Assembly: GCF_044466355.1 (NCBI RefSeq)
Contig: NZ_JBITMQ010000013.1
Span: 1 to 64,000, forward strand
Length of the DNA stretch: 64,000 nt
Origin: Actinophytocola sp044466355
GTDB lineage: Bacteria > Actinomycetota > Actinomycetes > Mycobacteriales > Pseudonocardiaceae
Direction: 5' to 3'
Below the pieces are notes generated by a model. It was given only the letters and a program-made list of their open reading frames with translations. It was not told the DNA's origin and did not search any database. The position numbers and the translations under genes were made by a program. Below are positions 7,901 to 16,295 of this stretch, piece after piece (position 1 is the stretch's first letter; every line of letters begins with the position of its first letter).

Positions 7901-9321
7901 GCAGCGACGGCGCCGTCGAACTGTGGAACACCGCGAAGGCCACCCTCGTGCACGTCGAGACCGGGCACCGCGACCTGGGCAGCGCGGACGCCGCGGCCGA
8001 ACTGGACGTCGCGTTCTCCGGGGACCTGCTCGCGTCGGGCAGCCCCAGGGACGGCATGGTCCGCTTCGCCGACGCGAAGACGGGGAAACCGGTGGGGGAG
8101 CCGATGTTCGCGGCGTTCCCGGGCCGTGGCCTCGTGTTCCCGGAGGGCGGCGGTGACCTGCTGACACTCGCCAACGTCGAGGGGGAGGTCGCGCGGTGGA
8201 ACGTCGCGCGACGGCAACGGACCGGCGGCTACGCGGCCGGGTCGGCGTTGCGGAACGTGGGGCTCCTGTCGCTCGCGGGTTCGCGGCGCGGGGACGTCGT
8301 CGCCGGGCGGCTGGACGGGGATGTCCTTCTCTGGCGCCACAACCAGCACTGGAACCACACGCCCGCGGACGAGGCGCACCGGGTGCGGTTCCGCCCGGAC
8401 GGTAAGGAACTCTCCGCCTACACGGTGGGTGGGGTGCACGCCTGGCGGCCCGCGACCGGTGAGTCCCGCGTCGACGACGGGAAGAGCCTGCCGCCGTTCG
8501 CGATGGACTACCTGCCCGGCGGCGGAAAGGCCACCGGCTACCTCGACGGCACGCTCACCGTGACCGGTGGCGGCGAAGGGGCGCGGACCGTCGCCCTCGA
8601 CCGTCCCGGCTTCGTGGCGGGCCACATCACCGCGTCGCCGGACGGTTCGACACTGGCGGTGCTGACCGTGGCCGACTCGGAGGAGTCCGTGGCGGAGCGG
8701 TTCGCCTCGATCTCCGTGTGGGACACCCGGACCCTGCGCAAGCGGGCGTCGCTCAACCTGGGCACGGGCACCCCGCTGCGGCCGGTGTTCTCGCCGGACG
8801 GCACGACACTGCTCGTCACGGTGACCGGACCGGAGAAGACCGAGCTGAAACGGTGGCGCACCGAGGACTTCCGCGGCCTGGACCCGATTCCGGTGACGGC
8901 CCGCAGCCAGGCGGTGTACACACCGGACGGTGAGTCACTGGTCGTCCACACGGACACCCGCGTCCAGGTTCTCGACGCGGCCACCGGCGAGGTGCGCCGC
9001 GAGTTCGGCGACCACCCCTCCTACGTCACCGCGATGGCCGTGTCGCCCGACGGCCGCCTCCTCGCGACCGGCACCGAGGCCGACCCGGTGATCCGCGTGT
9101 GGAACCTGGCGACGGGCACCCTGGTGGCCGCCCTCACCGGTCACGAGGGTGGGGTGAACGATCTCGCGTTCTCCCCGGACGGCGACCGGCTCGCGAGCGC
9201 GAGCAAGGACACCGACGTCGGCCTGTGGCCGGTCGACCCGGCCGCGGCAGCGCGCGAGGTGTGCGACGACCTCGCCGCCGCGGGGGAGAAGGACCTCACC
9301 TCGCTCGGTTGTGCCAGGTAG
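4972..9321 (+). CDS. Ser/Thr protein kinase fused to STAND ATPase and WD40 repeats
   Basis: This 1449-residue protein starts with a Hanks-type kinase domain (about 1-265): glycine loop GRGGMGEV, lysine K35, catalytic HRD (125-127), VKPANILLD, DFG (145-147) and GTLDYMAPE. A second part (about 300-700) opens with YPGLRSFSADESDLFHGRE, the signature of nSTAND1 ATPases. It has a Walker A GASGTGKS (K356) and Walker B VLVVDQFEELF (D436). A membrane helix follows near 733-755, then WD40-type beta-propeller repeats to the end, several with SPDG turns. STAND proteins are ligand-triggered oligomerising switches, and the propeller is the usual sensor. Initiation is at GTG 4972 or ATG 4975. The next gene is FHA-like, a plausible phospho-threonine reader of this kinase. 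Confidence 0.92.
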   Translation: MMFGRYRIDELLGRGGMGEVHRAHDTDADRAVALKRLSVADADDEARARFRRESRIAASLHGPHIVTIHDHGEIDGRLYLAMDLVEGTDLRRVLDDGPLPAERAMEILSQVAVALDAAHAAGVVHRDVKPANILLDESGTAYLVDFGIAKSLAPDATSVTRTGEIGTLDYMAPERLTHRGADHRADVYALACVLFECLTGKKPFPAEDAAGKLAAQLNDPPPAPSVFDWRIPRAVDLVIATGMDKEPDRRYPSAGQLTAAATTAFRQQATTAPVTTPNLADSPEQGHIMDAIVAVAARQPARTDQCPYPGLRSFSADESDLFHGREHAVTDVLVRLSRQGADSGPLLVVGASGTGKSSLLRAGVLPALAATAQPWPQLVMTPGPYPVRTLAARVAPVVDADADGLVRWLYSSPAEFGRLCARLAGDRGGRLVLVVDQFEELFTLAVPAERDAFATLLAHAWPALVVAAVRADFVDHCLRLPALRTAMASPYPLGPLAPADLERIITAPARAAGLSIEDGLVDRLITDVGARDGGGYDPGALPRLAHALRETWQNRTGPVLTLKDYQDTGGVERAVALTADGVYNRLSEPDRAQLRTALLRMVTVLDGGGVARRKAPRGEIPELVLARLVESRLVTAEADGVQLSHDALLTAWPRLREWVEEDRQGLVLRQHLGQAAASWHASGRDEGELYRGARLAATLEWADRRADLTDAEQGFLLQSKRVQQKQTRRLHGLVTGLAVFLVVALLAGVLAAVKWGDATREADNAERAAATAQSRQLAAEALADADAEPVGARRKALDAWRTSPTTQARGALLSSTTHEFPRLLKTGLHDAYAVDISSDGALVAAGDGEGRFVVLDTATGRPIDADFDDVYSEGIFDVRFSPDGTMLATASSAPNSVRIWAIPSGKLLSTLPANGFAAWRPDSEVVAAMNPADGRIGTWHAREGTGAGWLTAPHQSDTEVPLRGAYSSRGDRFALARSDGAVELWNTAKATLVHVETGHRDLGSADAAAELDVAFSGDLLASGSPRDGMVRFADAKTGKPVGEPMFAAFPGRGLVFPEGGGDLLTLANVEGEVARWNVARRQRTGGYAAGSALRNVGLLSLAGSRRGDVVAGRLDGDVLLWRHNQHWNHTPADEAHRVRFRPDGKELSAYTVGGVHAWRPATGESRVDDGKSLPPFAMDYLPGGGKATGYLDGTLTVTGGGEGARTVALDRPGFVAGHITASPDGSTLAVLTVADSEESVAERFASISVWDTRTLRKRASLNLGTGTPLRPVFSPDGTTLLVTVTGPEKTELKRWRTEDFRGLDPIPVTARSQAVYTPDGESLVVHTDTRVQVLDAATGEVRREFGDHPSYVTAMAVSPDGRLLATGTEADPVIRVWNLATGTLVAALTGHEGGVNDLAFSPDGDRLASASKDTDVGLWPVDPAAAAREVCDDLAAAGEKDLTSLGCAR

Positions 9322-9332
9322 GGTGCGTGCCC

Positions 9333-10154
9333 GTGGTACGGGTCGTCGTGCGGGGCAAGGACGTGCACCCGGTCTCGATCGAGACCGGGGAACGCGTGGT
9401 GTTCGGACGGGAGCCGCACGCGGCGACCGGACGCCCGGGTACCACGCGCGGGCTCGTCGCGATCCGGCTGCCCAGCTGCGCGCCGCACGTGTCGGCGGTG
9501 CTCGCCGAGGTCGTCGTCGGTGCCGAGATGGCGCAGCTGCGCTGGCACGGCACCAACGAGGGCCGGCTGTCCAGCCTGCTGCACGCGCCGGGCGGGGCGC
9601 GGCGCGTGACCCTGGTCCGGGACATGAACGCCATGCTCGACGAAGGCAAGAACGAGCTGCTCGTGCTGTCCGGCAGACGCGTCAGCGGCCTGTTCGCCGA
9701 CCTCGAGCTGACGTTCGTGGTCTCCGGGATCGAGCCGGTGGCGGCGCTGCCCACCGCACCCCAGGGCCTGACCGAACCCAAGCCGCACGTCAAACAGAAC
9801 AAGCTCGTCGCCCGCGGCAAGGAGTGGTTCGTCGCGCTGGCGCTGGCCGAGCCGTGGCTCGCGGGCCAGGACGACTTCCCGTTCCCCCCGACGAACCGCC
9901 GCATCTACGAGCGGATCCTGCACTGGCGCGGCGACGCGTGGAACCTGGCGAAGTCCCAACGGGTCGACGACGCGATCCGCGTGGTGTCCCGGATCGCGTT
10001 CGGCGAGCTGGAAGACCCCTACACCGAGGCGCGCGCCGGGCGCATCCAGAACCCGAGGTACGCGGTGGGGAAACGGGTCGCCGAGTACCGCATCGTCACC
10101 GCGACCGACCTCGACCAGGTCGAGCACGAGGCGCGCGCACGGGGCGGGACGTGA
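9333..10154 (+). CDS. FHA-domain-like protein downstream of kinase
   Basis: A 273-residue protein. Residues 1-120 look like a divergent FHA fold: GERVVFGRE, then LPSCAPHVSAVLAEVVV in place of the usual S-x-x-H strand, and RWHGTNEGRLSSL in place of the N-G turn. FHA domains bind phosphothreonine. The C-terminal half (about 150-273) is helical, with WLAGQDDFPFPPTNRRIYER and WNLAKSQRVDDAIRVVSRIA, as in the C-terminal helical/wHTH-like parts of actinomycete FHA proteins. It starts 11 bp after the kinase gene, at GTG 9333 (GTG 9327 also possible), so it is almost certainly cotranscribed. It is a likely reader or substrate of that kinase. The FHA assignment is moderate because key residues are diverged. 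Confidence 0.65.
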   Translation: MVRVVVRGKDVHPVSIETGERVVFGREPHAATGRPGTTRGLVAIRLPSCAPHVSAVLAEVVVGAEMAQLRWHGTNEGRLSSLLHAPGGARRVTLVRDMNAMLDEGKNELLVLSGRRVSGLFADLELTFVVSGIEPVAALPTAPQGLTEPKPHVKQNKLVARGKEWFVALALAEPWLAGQDDFPFPPTNRRIYERILHWRGDAWNLAKSQRVDDAIRVVSRIAFGELEDPYTEARAGRIQNPRYAVGKRVAEYRIVTATDLDQVEHEARARGGT

Positions 10155-11681
10155 TCAGTCACCGGAGGTGAGGACGTCGGCGAGCCTGCGCAGCCACGGG
10201 CCGGAGTCGTCCGTGACGGCCGGGTACTCGTCGCGGAAGTCCTGCCAGTCGACGTCCAGCGCCAGCAGGTCCCGCTCCACGAACTCCGCGAGTGTTCTGC
10301 CCAGCTCGGGGCGCATCAGCGGGACGACGTCGGCCATCGGGGCACGCACGTACTCGGCCAGGAGCACCGCGTCGTACAGGTCCTTGCCCTGCGGGTACAT
10401 GTCGGCCATCAGCCACTCGAGTTTCCACGCCAGGGACAGCAGTGGCGTCGCCGTGCGCATCCTGGTGCCGAGGGGCGGGATCGCCACCGTGGTCGGCGGC
10501 TCGGGGAGGTGTTCGTTGAACACCAGGTCCAGTTGGACCGCGCCCTGCGGCAGCCCCGCCACGTCGAACGGGACCATCAGGCGGCGACCGGGAACCCGGT
10601 CGTAGGTCCAGATGCGTGAGGACACGACCTGGTCGCCGCGCAGGCCGGGGCCGGGGTCCGCGGTCACGGCGGCCACCAGACCGGTCACCATGGCGGTCGC
10701 CTCGTCGCCGTCCGCGGCGAAAGACGTTGGTGTCACGACGAAATCCAGGTCGCCCGGCTCGCGGGCGGCGTCGCCCAGCCACGCACGCAGCACGACACTG
10801 CCGCGCAGCACCAGGTTCTCGGCCCACGGTGTCGCCGCCACGACGGACAGCACGTGCGCCATCGCCGCGCGACGGGCCGCCAGCCAGCGTTCGCCCGCGG
10901 CCGGGTCGGTGAACGCCGGCTCGCCCGCGCGGAAGGCACGCGCGAACTGCTTGAGCGCCGGGTCGAACACGGCCAGTTGCCGGACGCCCTCCCCACCCCT
11001 GAGGGGCAGGTAGGTCGGCGGGAAGTACCTTCCCGGCTCGCGGGCGACGCGATCGTCCGGGCGGTGGCGCACCGCGGCCTCGAGCCAGCCGTTGTCCAGC
11101 GTCAGCGCGTCGTCGTGGACGACGTACTCCTCCTCGACCTCCAGCACCTCGACGCCGGCCGCCGACAACGCGGCGAGCATCGCGTCGAGCCGGGCGCGGG
11201 CTGTCTCGCGGCCGACGCCGTGGCAGCGCTGGGTGACGAACCGCTCCTCGTGGCCGTCGGCTCGCACGCGCCGCGCGTTCCGGGACACGTGCGCGTGGTG
11301 CCCTTCGACGGCTTCGAGCAACGTGAGCAGGTCACGGAAGTCGCTTCCCCGCAACACCTTCACGTGGTGCTCGAAGTACCGGTCGGCGGCGGCCTCGTCG
11401 TCGGTGCCCGGCACGCCCTCGTTCCACGGCGCCGCCTCGATCTTCACCCGATCGACCCTGAGAGCGGCGTTCGTCATCTCGGCGCGCCACCGCACGGCCA
11501 GTTCGCGCATCTCGTCCAGCGTGCCGCTGCCCGTGATCGTCAGCATCGGCTGGAACTGGGTGTCGCCCCGGCTCAGGACGATGTGGCTGAACTTGACGCC
11601 CCGCCGCTGGGCGAACGTCGCGAGATCGTCAGCCTGACGATCGGCCCCGGTCAGGTGGATCTCGAAATCTCCTCGGAACAT
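10155..11681 (-). CDS. AbiEii/AbiGii-type nucleotidyltransferase-like protein
   Basis: A 508-residue two-part protein. The N-terminal part (about 1-110; FEIHLTG, QPMLTITGSGTLDEMR, RVKIEAAPWNEGVP, YFEHHVKVL) is a conserved actinobacterial module found next to enzymes of unknown role. The C-terminal part (about 260-500) has the nucleotidyltransferase signature LRGSVVLRAWLGD...EPGDLDFVV, followed by a region with KLEWL and GKDLYDAVLLAEY, as in AbiEii-family proteins. Classical AbiE toxins need the AbiEi antitoxin; no such gene is adjacent. It may therefore be a housekeeping or solitary nucleotidyltransferase rather than a toxin. The stop abuts the stop of the FHA gene (convergent, 10154/10155). 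Start ATG 11681 opens the recognisable N-terminal domain. Confidence 0.7.
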   Translation of the reverse strand: MFRGDFEIHLTGADRQADDLATFAQRRGVKFSHIVLSRGDTQFQPMLTITGSGTLDEMRELAVRWRAEMTNAALRVDRVKIEAAPWNEGVPGTDDEAAADRYFEHHVKVLRGSDFRDLLTLLEAVEGHHAHVSRNARRVRADGHEERFVTQRCHGVGRETARARLDAMLAALSAAGVEVLEVEEEYVVHDDALTLDNGWLEAAVRHRPDDRVAREPGRYFPPTYLPLRGGEGVRQLAVFDPALKQFARAFRAGEPAFTDPAAGERWLAARRAAMAHVLSVVAATPWAENLVLRGSVVLRAWLGDAAREPGDLDFVVTPTSFAADGDEATAMVTGLVAAVTADPGPGLRGDQVVSSRIWTYDRVPGRRLMVPFDVAGLPQGAVQLDLVFNEHLPEPPTTVAIPPLGTRMRTATPLLSLAWKLEWLMADMYPQGKDLYDAVLLAEYVRAPMADVVPLMRPELGRTLAEFVERDLLALDVDWQDFRDEYPAVTDDSGPWLRRLADVLTSGD

Positions 11682-11854
11682 GCGTGGATTGTTCCAGCCG
11701 ACGGGGGCCCGCTGGAAGATCGCCAGGAGGGCCAACCAGACCCACGTGCCGTCGGGCGGCTGCGGGCCGGTGCGAACCGCCGCTGACGCCGTCCACTGTG
11801 GCCAGTCGTGCCGGGCGGCGCACCGGCTGGTTGCGCCCACATAGGATGGCGTCC

Positions 11855-13090
11855 ATGACGTCAGCGGAGGAACCCACCCCGCGCGCGCTGTTCGCGGGGT
11901 CCTCGAGCCGCTGGATCCGCCTGCTGCCCTGGGCTGTGGCGTTCGTGCTGTGCGTCGCCCTGCTGCCCACCACCATCGAGGTGCTCAGGAACGACTACGG
12001 CCTGAACGCCGGCGTCGCGAGCGCCCTGGCCGTCGCGCAGACGGCACCGCTGCTGCTCGCCGTCGTCCACCCGCTGCGCGCGTGGTGTGTGATCTTCCCC
12101 GCGGACGTTGCCGGGGCGCTTCTCCTGCTCACCGTCGACTTCCCGGCGGAGCGCCTGTGGCCGTTCCCGCCCATGGAGATCGTCGGCTACGTCGGACTCT
12201 GCCTCGCCCTCGGCCTGCGCCTGCCGCGCCGGACGTTGCTGTCGGTGTGGCTGGCGACCGCGGCCGCGAACGTCGGCCTGGTGTTCTTCGCGCCCCACGG
12301 CACGACCGCGACGAGTGTGCTGCTCACGATTCTCGGCGGCGTCGCGATCCTGCTGAGCGCGGCGCTCCGCGAACGACACGAGGTGCAGCGCAGGCTGGTC
12401 GAGCAGGAGACGATCAGCGAGGCCGAACGCGCCCGGCGGACCGTGCTGGAGGAACGCGCCCGCATCGCGCGCGAACTGCACGACGTGGTGGCACACCACA
12501 TGTCCGTCATCACGGTGCAGGCCAACACCGCCGCGTACCGGCTCGACGGGGTGACGCCGGGGATGCGGGAGGAACTGACGTCCATCGCGGCGACGGCACG
12601 CGAGTCGCTCGGCGAGATGAGACGGCTCCTCAGCGTGCTGCGCAGCGAGGAGACGCCCGGCGAGCTCGAACCGCAGCCGGACCTGGCGCGGATCGCGCAG
12701 CTGGTGGACGCGATGGAGCGCGCGGGCGTGCCGGTGGAGTTCACCCCGTCCGACGCCGCGGTGCCCGAGGCGGTGGGCCTGTCCGCGTACCGCATCGTCC
12801 AGGAGGCCCTCGCGAACGTCGTGCGGCACGCCCCGGGGGCGCCGACCCGGGTGTCCCTGTCGGCCGACGACGCGGTCCTCACGGTCCTCGTCGTCAACGG
12901 GCCGCCACCCGAGCCACCCGCCGCGCCGGTCGAGGAGGGCGGCACCGGCCACGGGCTCGTCGGCATGCGCGAGCGGGTGCGGTTGGTGGGCGGCGAGCTG
13001 GACACCGGGCCGCTGGCGGATGGCGGCTTCCGGGTGATGGCGCGCCTGCCGGTGACCGAGACGGAGAACGACAGCGAGGGGACGGCATGA
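11855..13090 (+). CDS. Two-component sensor histidine kinase (NarL-type partner)
   Basis: A 411-residue membrane kinase. The N-terminal 170 residues contain about five to six hydrophobic segments. A coiled linker leads to a HisKA_3 dimerisation domain with phospho-acceptor H209 in RIARELHDVVAHHMSVI. The HATPase domain follows, with YRIVQEALANVVRHA and the G-box GTGHGLVGMRERV. This is the family that phosphorylates NarL/FixJ response regulators. ATG 11855 is chosen because AGGA lies 8 bp upstream; ATG 11846 is an alternative. The stop overlaps the regulator's start (ATGA). The ABC exporter convergent downstream could be its target, since such pairs often control MacB-like exporters. Confidence 0.92.
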   Translation: MTSAEEPTPRALFAGSSSRWIRLLPWAVAFVLCVALLPTTIEVLRNDYGLNAGVASALAVAQTAPLLLAVVHPLRAWCVIFPADVAGALLLLTVDFPAERLWPFPPMEIVGYVGLCLALGLRLPRRTLLSVWLATAAANVGLVFFAPHGTTATSVLLTILGGVAILLSAALRERHEVQRRLVEQETISEAERARRTVLEERARIARELHDVVAHHMSVITVQANTAAYRLDGVTPGMREELTSIAATARESLGEMRRLLSVLRSEETPGELEPQPDLARIAQLVDAMERAGVPVEFTPSDAAVPEAVGLSAYRIVQEALANVVRHAPGAPTRVSLSADDAVLTVLVVNGPPPEPPAAPVEEGGTGHGLVGMRERVRLVGGELDTGPLADGGFRVMARLPVTETENDSEGTA

Positions 13091-13761
13091 CGACCAAGGT
13101 CATCATCGTCGACGACCAGGCCATGGTGCGGGCGGGGTTCGCCGCGCTGCTGGCCGCGCAGAGCGACATCGACGTGGTGGGCCAGGCCGCTGACGGTGCG
13201 CAGGGCGTCGAGCTGAGCAGGCGCACCCGCCCCGACGTCGTGCTGATGGACGTGCGCATGCCCGAGATGGACGGCCTCGAGGCCACGCGCCGCCTCCTGA
13301 CACCGGCGCCGGGTGTCACGCACCAGCCGCGTGTCCTGATGCTCACCACGTTCGACGTCGACGACTACGTCTACCAGGCGTTGCAGGCGGGCGCGAGCGG
13401 CTTCCTGCTGAAGGACGCGCCGCCGGACGACCTCATCGCGGCGGTGCGCATCGTCGCCTCGGGTGACGCGCTGCTCGCCCCGTCCGTGACGCGCCGCCTA
13501 ATCGCGAACTTCGCCCGGCAGCGGCCCGCCGCGCTGAGCAAGCCCGCGCTGCGGCTCAAGGCCCTGACCGAACGCGAGAACGAGGTCCTCACACTGGTGG
13601 CGCGCGGTCAGTCCAATGTGGAGATCGCGCAGACGCTGGTGCTGGCCGAGCAGACGGTGAAGACGCACGTGAGCCGTGTCCTGACCAAGCTGGACCTGCG
13701 TGACCGCGCCCAGGCGGTGGTCTTCGCCTACGAGTCCGGTCTGGTGGCCCCGGGCGAGTAG
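13087..13761 (+). CDS. NarL/FixJ-family response regulator
   Basis: A 224-residue response regulator with acidic pocket DD (9-10), phospho-acceptor D55 in VVLMDVRMPEMDG and a receiver lysine in FLLKDAPP. The C-terminal LuxR-type helix-turn-helix reads LTERENEVLTLVARGQSNVEIAQTL followed by EQTVKTHVSRVLTKL. It is translationally coupled (4-bp overlap) to the sensor kinase. It probably activates transcription of exporter or stress genes in response to the membrane sensor. The adjacent ABC transporter operon ends 50 bp away, convergent. Confidence 0.95.
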   Translation: MTTKVIIVDDQAMVRAGFAALLAAQSDIDVVGQAADGAQGVELSRRTRPDVVLMDVRMPEMDGLEATRRLLTPAPGVTHQPRVLMLTTFDVDDYVYQALQAGASGFLLKDAPPDDLIAAVRIVASGDALLAPSVTRRLIANFARQRPAALSKPALRLKALTERENEVLTLVARGQSNVEIAQTLVLAEQTVKTHVSRVLTKLDLRDRAQAVVFAYESGLVAPGE

Positions 13762-13811
13762 GCCGGAGCGGGAGTCGGCGTGCTGCCCGCTCCCACCCCG
13801 GACCTCCCGCG

Positions 13812-16295
13812 CTACGACCGGCGGCGCAGCGCGGCTCGTGCCGGCAGCGTGACCGCGAGCAGCGCCAGCGCGCCCGCGGCGGCCACGAACGACCCGAACA
13901 GCAGCGGCGGCACGTACGGCCCCTCCCCGGTCATGCCGCGCATCATCGGGATCAGCGTGGCCGCGGCGATCGCGGAGCCGAGGACCACACCGACCGCGGC
14001 GACCAGCAGGCCCTCCCACCGGAGCATCCGCAGCACCTGGTGCCGGGTGGCGCCGACGAGCCGCAGCGTGCCCAGCTCGCGCCTGCGGTTGAGCACCATC
14101 ATCACCAGGGTGTTGACGGCGGCGACGGCGGCGAAGCCACCGAGGACCGCGGCCATCGTGTTGTTGGTCCAGGCGCCCAGCTCCGCCTCGAGGCTCCGCC
14201 GGGTGGCGTAGCCGGAGGCGTCGGTGACGTCCCCGAAGGCGGCGAGCGAAGCCGCCGAACCGCCGCTGACCAGCAGTGTGCTGTCGAAGGTCGAGGTGAC
14301 GTGCCCGGCCAGGGACGCCCGGTCCATGGTCACCGTGGCGAGCCCGAGACCACGGCCGTAGACCGCGACGACCTCGGGAGCGGCCTCGGTGCCGTCGGGG
14401 AGGAAGAGCCGGAGCCGGTCGCCGACACCGACCTCCGCCGACGTCGCCAGGGTCTGGTCGATGGCGACGCGGCCCGCGCCGAGTCGGTCGAGACCGCCCG
14501 CGCGCACGTCCAGGTCCTGGACCCGCGCGAGCTCGGCGCCCGACCCGCTGACGCCCTGCGTCGCCGCGCCCTGCAACGACGTGAACTCACCCGAGCCGAC
14601 GGGCACCAGCACCTGTGTGTTCAGCAGGCCGACGGCCGCGTCCACACCCGGTACGCGGGCGGCCCGCGCCGCCGCGTCCACCGCCGGGTCGGTCACCACG
14701 TGGTCCGCGATGACGCCCGCGCGCAACTGCCGGGCGGCGGCGTTGGCCTCGCTCGTGTGCATGAACACGAGGGTCGAGCCGAAGGCCATCGCGAGCACGA
14801 TCGGGGTGATGGCGGAGGCGAGGCGGCGCGCGTTGGTACGGGAGTTCGCGGCCGCCAGGCCGGCCGCCGCGCCCGCGCCGCGCAGCGGGACGCTGAACAG
14901 GCCCGCGCACAACCGGGCCACCAGCGGTCCGAGCAGCCCGACGGCGACCATGAAGCACATGACGACGCCGAGGGCGGCGCCCGCCGCGTCACCTCCCGCG
15001 GAACCGGCGGACACGCCGGTCAGGAACGTGCCGCCGACGAGGGCGGCGACACCGAGGCCGGTCCGGACCACACCGGGCCGCAGCCGCTCCACCGACGCGT
15101 CGGCGAGCGCCTGGCCCGGCCTCGTCCTCGCGGGCCCGCGCCCGGCCAGCCACCCGGCGCCGAGCGCGGTGAGCAGCCCGATCACGACGGCACCGAGCAG
15201 CGGCAGCGCGGAGACGTGCGGCTCCACGGCCTGCGGGATGGCGCCGCGGTCCTGCAGCTGCCCGAACCACCAGTGCGCGAGCCCGATGCCGGGCAGGCAG
15301 CCGAGGATCCCGGCGAGCGGCGCGACGAGCAGCGCCTCGCAGGCGACGGCGCGGCGGATCTGGCGCGGGGTGGCGCCGATCGCGCGCAGCAGCGCGAACT
15401 CGCGGGCCCGCTGACCGACCGAGAGCGCGACGGTGCCCGCGGCGGTGAAGACCGCGACGATGGCGACGATGCCACCGAAGGAACCGCCGATGCCGAAGAG
15501 CGTGTCCTTGGCGTAGGCGAGCCCCGGGTCCTCGACGGCGCCGCGGTCGTCACCGACGTGCACCTGGGCCGGTGTGCCCGCCAGAGCCTTCCGCACGGAC
15601 CCGGCGAGGGCGTCGGCGTCCGTGCCGGGTGCCGCGAGCACGGCGATGGCGTCGGCCCTGCCGGGGTGCCCGGCCAGTGTGGGGGCCTGGACGTCCGCGA
15701 ACCAGGCGAGCGCGCCGGGGTCGCGCGCGGTGTCCGCGGGACCGGCCGTGGCGACGCCCGCGACGCGGAAGTCCCGCCGCCCGACGGCGGTGTCCAGCGC
15801 GACGGTGTCGCCGACCCCGAGCCGCGCGGCCCGGGCCGTGCCCGCGTCGAGCACCACCTCGCCCGTGCCGGGCGCGGCGCCGTCGGTCAGCGCGGTACCG
15901 GTGAAGGCGTGCGAGCCCCATCCGTGCGCGGTGAGCGCCCGGGCACCCGCACGCACCGGGAACGTGAAGTCCGGGACCGCGGTGGCGGCCCCGGGCGCCG
16001 CGGCGGCCCGCGCCGCCAGGGCGAGGTCCACCCGCGCGGTGTCGGGCAGGGGGACGGCCTCCTTCTCGAGGTCCTCGCCGCTGCCGGTCACGATGTACTC
16101 GTACTGGTCGGCCGCCGCGACCACCGGCGCGTTCGCGTACCGCTGCGCGGGCACCGACGCGCGCAGGCCGGTCTCGAGCAGGATCCCGCAGGCCGAGACG
16201 ACGAGCGCGGACATCAGCAACGCCACGAACGTCCCCACGAACGAGGCGGGCTTGACGCGGACGGCGGCGCGGGCCAGTCCGTTGGGGCGCGTCAT
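13812..16295 (-). CDS. MacB/FtsX-type ABC transporter permease
   Basis: An 827-residue permease of the duplicated FtsX type: a first membrane helix near residues 15-40, then a large extracytoplasmic domain. Three helices follow around GGIVAIVAVFTAAGTVALSVGQRAREFALLRAIGA, and the arrangement repeats in the second half, ending NRRRELGTLRLVGATRHQVLRMLRWEG. The RE-x-x-LL/LRxxGA motifs are the coupling sites to the ATPase. Such long single-chain permeases with one ATPase export antibiotics, lipids or peptides in actinomycetes. Start ATG 16295 overlaps the ATPase stop by 4 bp. Control by the neighbouring two-component system is likely but not shown. Confidence 0.92.
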   Translation of the reverse strand: MTRPNGLARAAVRVKPASFVGTFVALLMSALVVSACGILLETGLRASVPAQRYANAPVVAAADQYEYIVTGSGEDLEKEAVPLPDTARVDLALAARAAAAPGAATAVPDFTFPVRAGARALTAHGWGSHAFTGTALTDGAAPGTGEVVLDAGTARAARLGVGDTVALDTAVGRRDFRVAGVATAGPADTARDPGALAWFADVQAPTLAGHPGRADAIAVLAAPGTDADALAGSVRKALAGTPAQVHVGDDRGAVEDPGLAYAKDTLFGIGGSFGGIVAIVAVFTAAGTVALSVGQRAREFALLRAIGATPRQIRRAVACEALLVAPLAGILGCLPGIGLAHWWFGQLQDRGAIPQAVEPHVSALPLLGAVVIGLLTALGAGWLAGRGPARTRPGQALADASVERLRPGVVRTGLGVAALVGGTFLTGVSAGSAGGDAAGAALGVVMCFMVAVGLLGPLVARLCAGLFSVPLRGAGAAAGLAAANSRTNARRLASAITPIVLAMAFGSTLVFMHTSEANAAARQLRAGVIADHVVTDPAVDAAARAARVPGVDAAVGLLNTQVLVPVGSGEFTSLQGAATQGVSGSGAELARVQDLDVRAGGLDRLGAGRVAIDQTLATSAEVGVGDRLRLFLPDGTEAAPEVVAVYGRGLGLATVTMDRASLAGHVTSTFDSTLLVSGGSAASLAAFGDVTDASGYATRRSLEAELGAWTNNTMAAVLGGFAAVAAVNTLVMMVLNRRRELGTLRLVGATRHQVLRMLRWEGLLVAAVGVVLGSAIAAATLIPMMRGMTGEGPYVPPLLFGSFVAAAGALALLAVTLPARAALRRRS

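Noticed and set aside
4885..8625. Very long open frame on the minus strand opposite the kinase gene
   Set aside because: It is the antisense of a gene with all kinase, ATPase and WD40 motifs in the plus frame. The minus product is Arg/Gly/Val-rich low complexity, typical of shadow frames in high-GC DNA.
10155..11840. Longer AbiEii-like protein starting at 11840
   Set aside because: The extra 53 residues have no domain similarity, and the conserved N-terminal module starts at ATG 11681.
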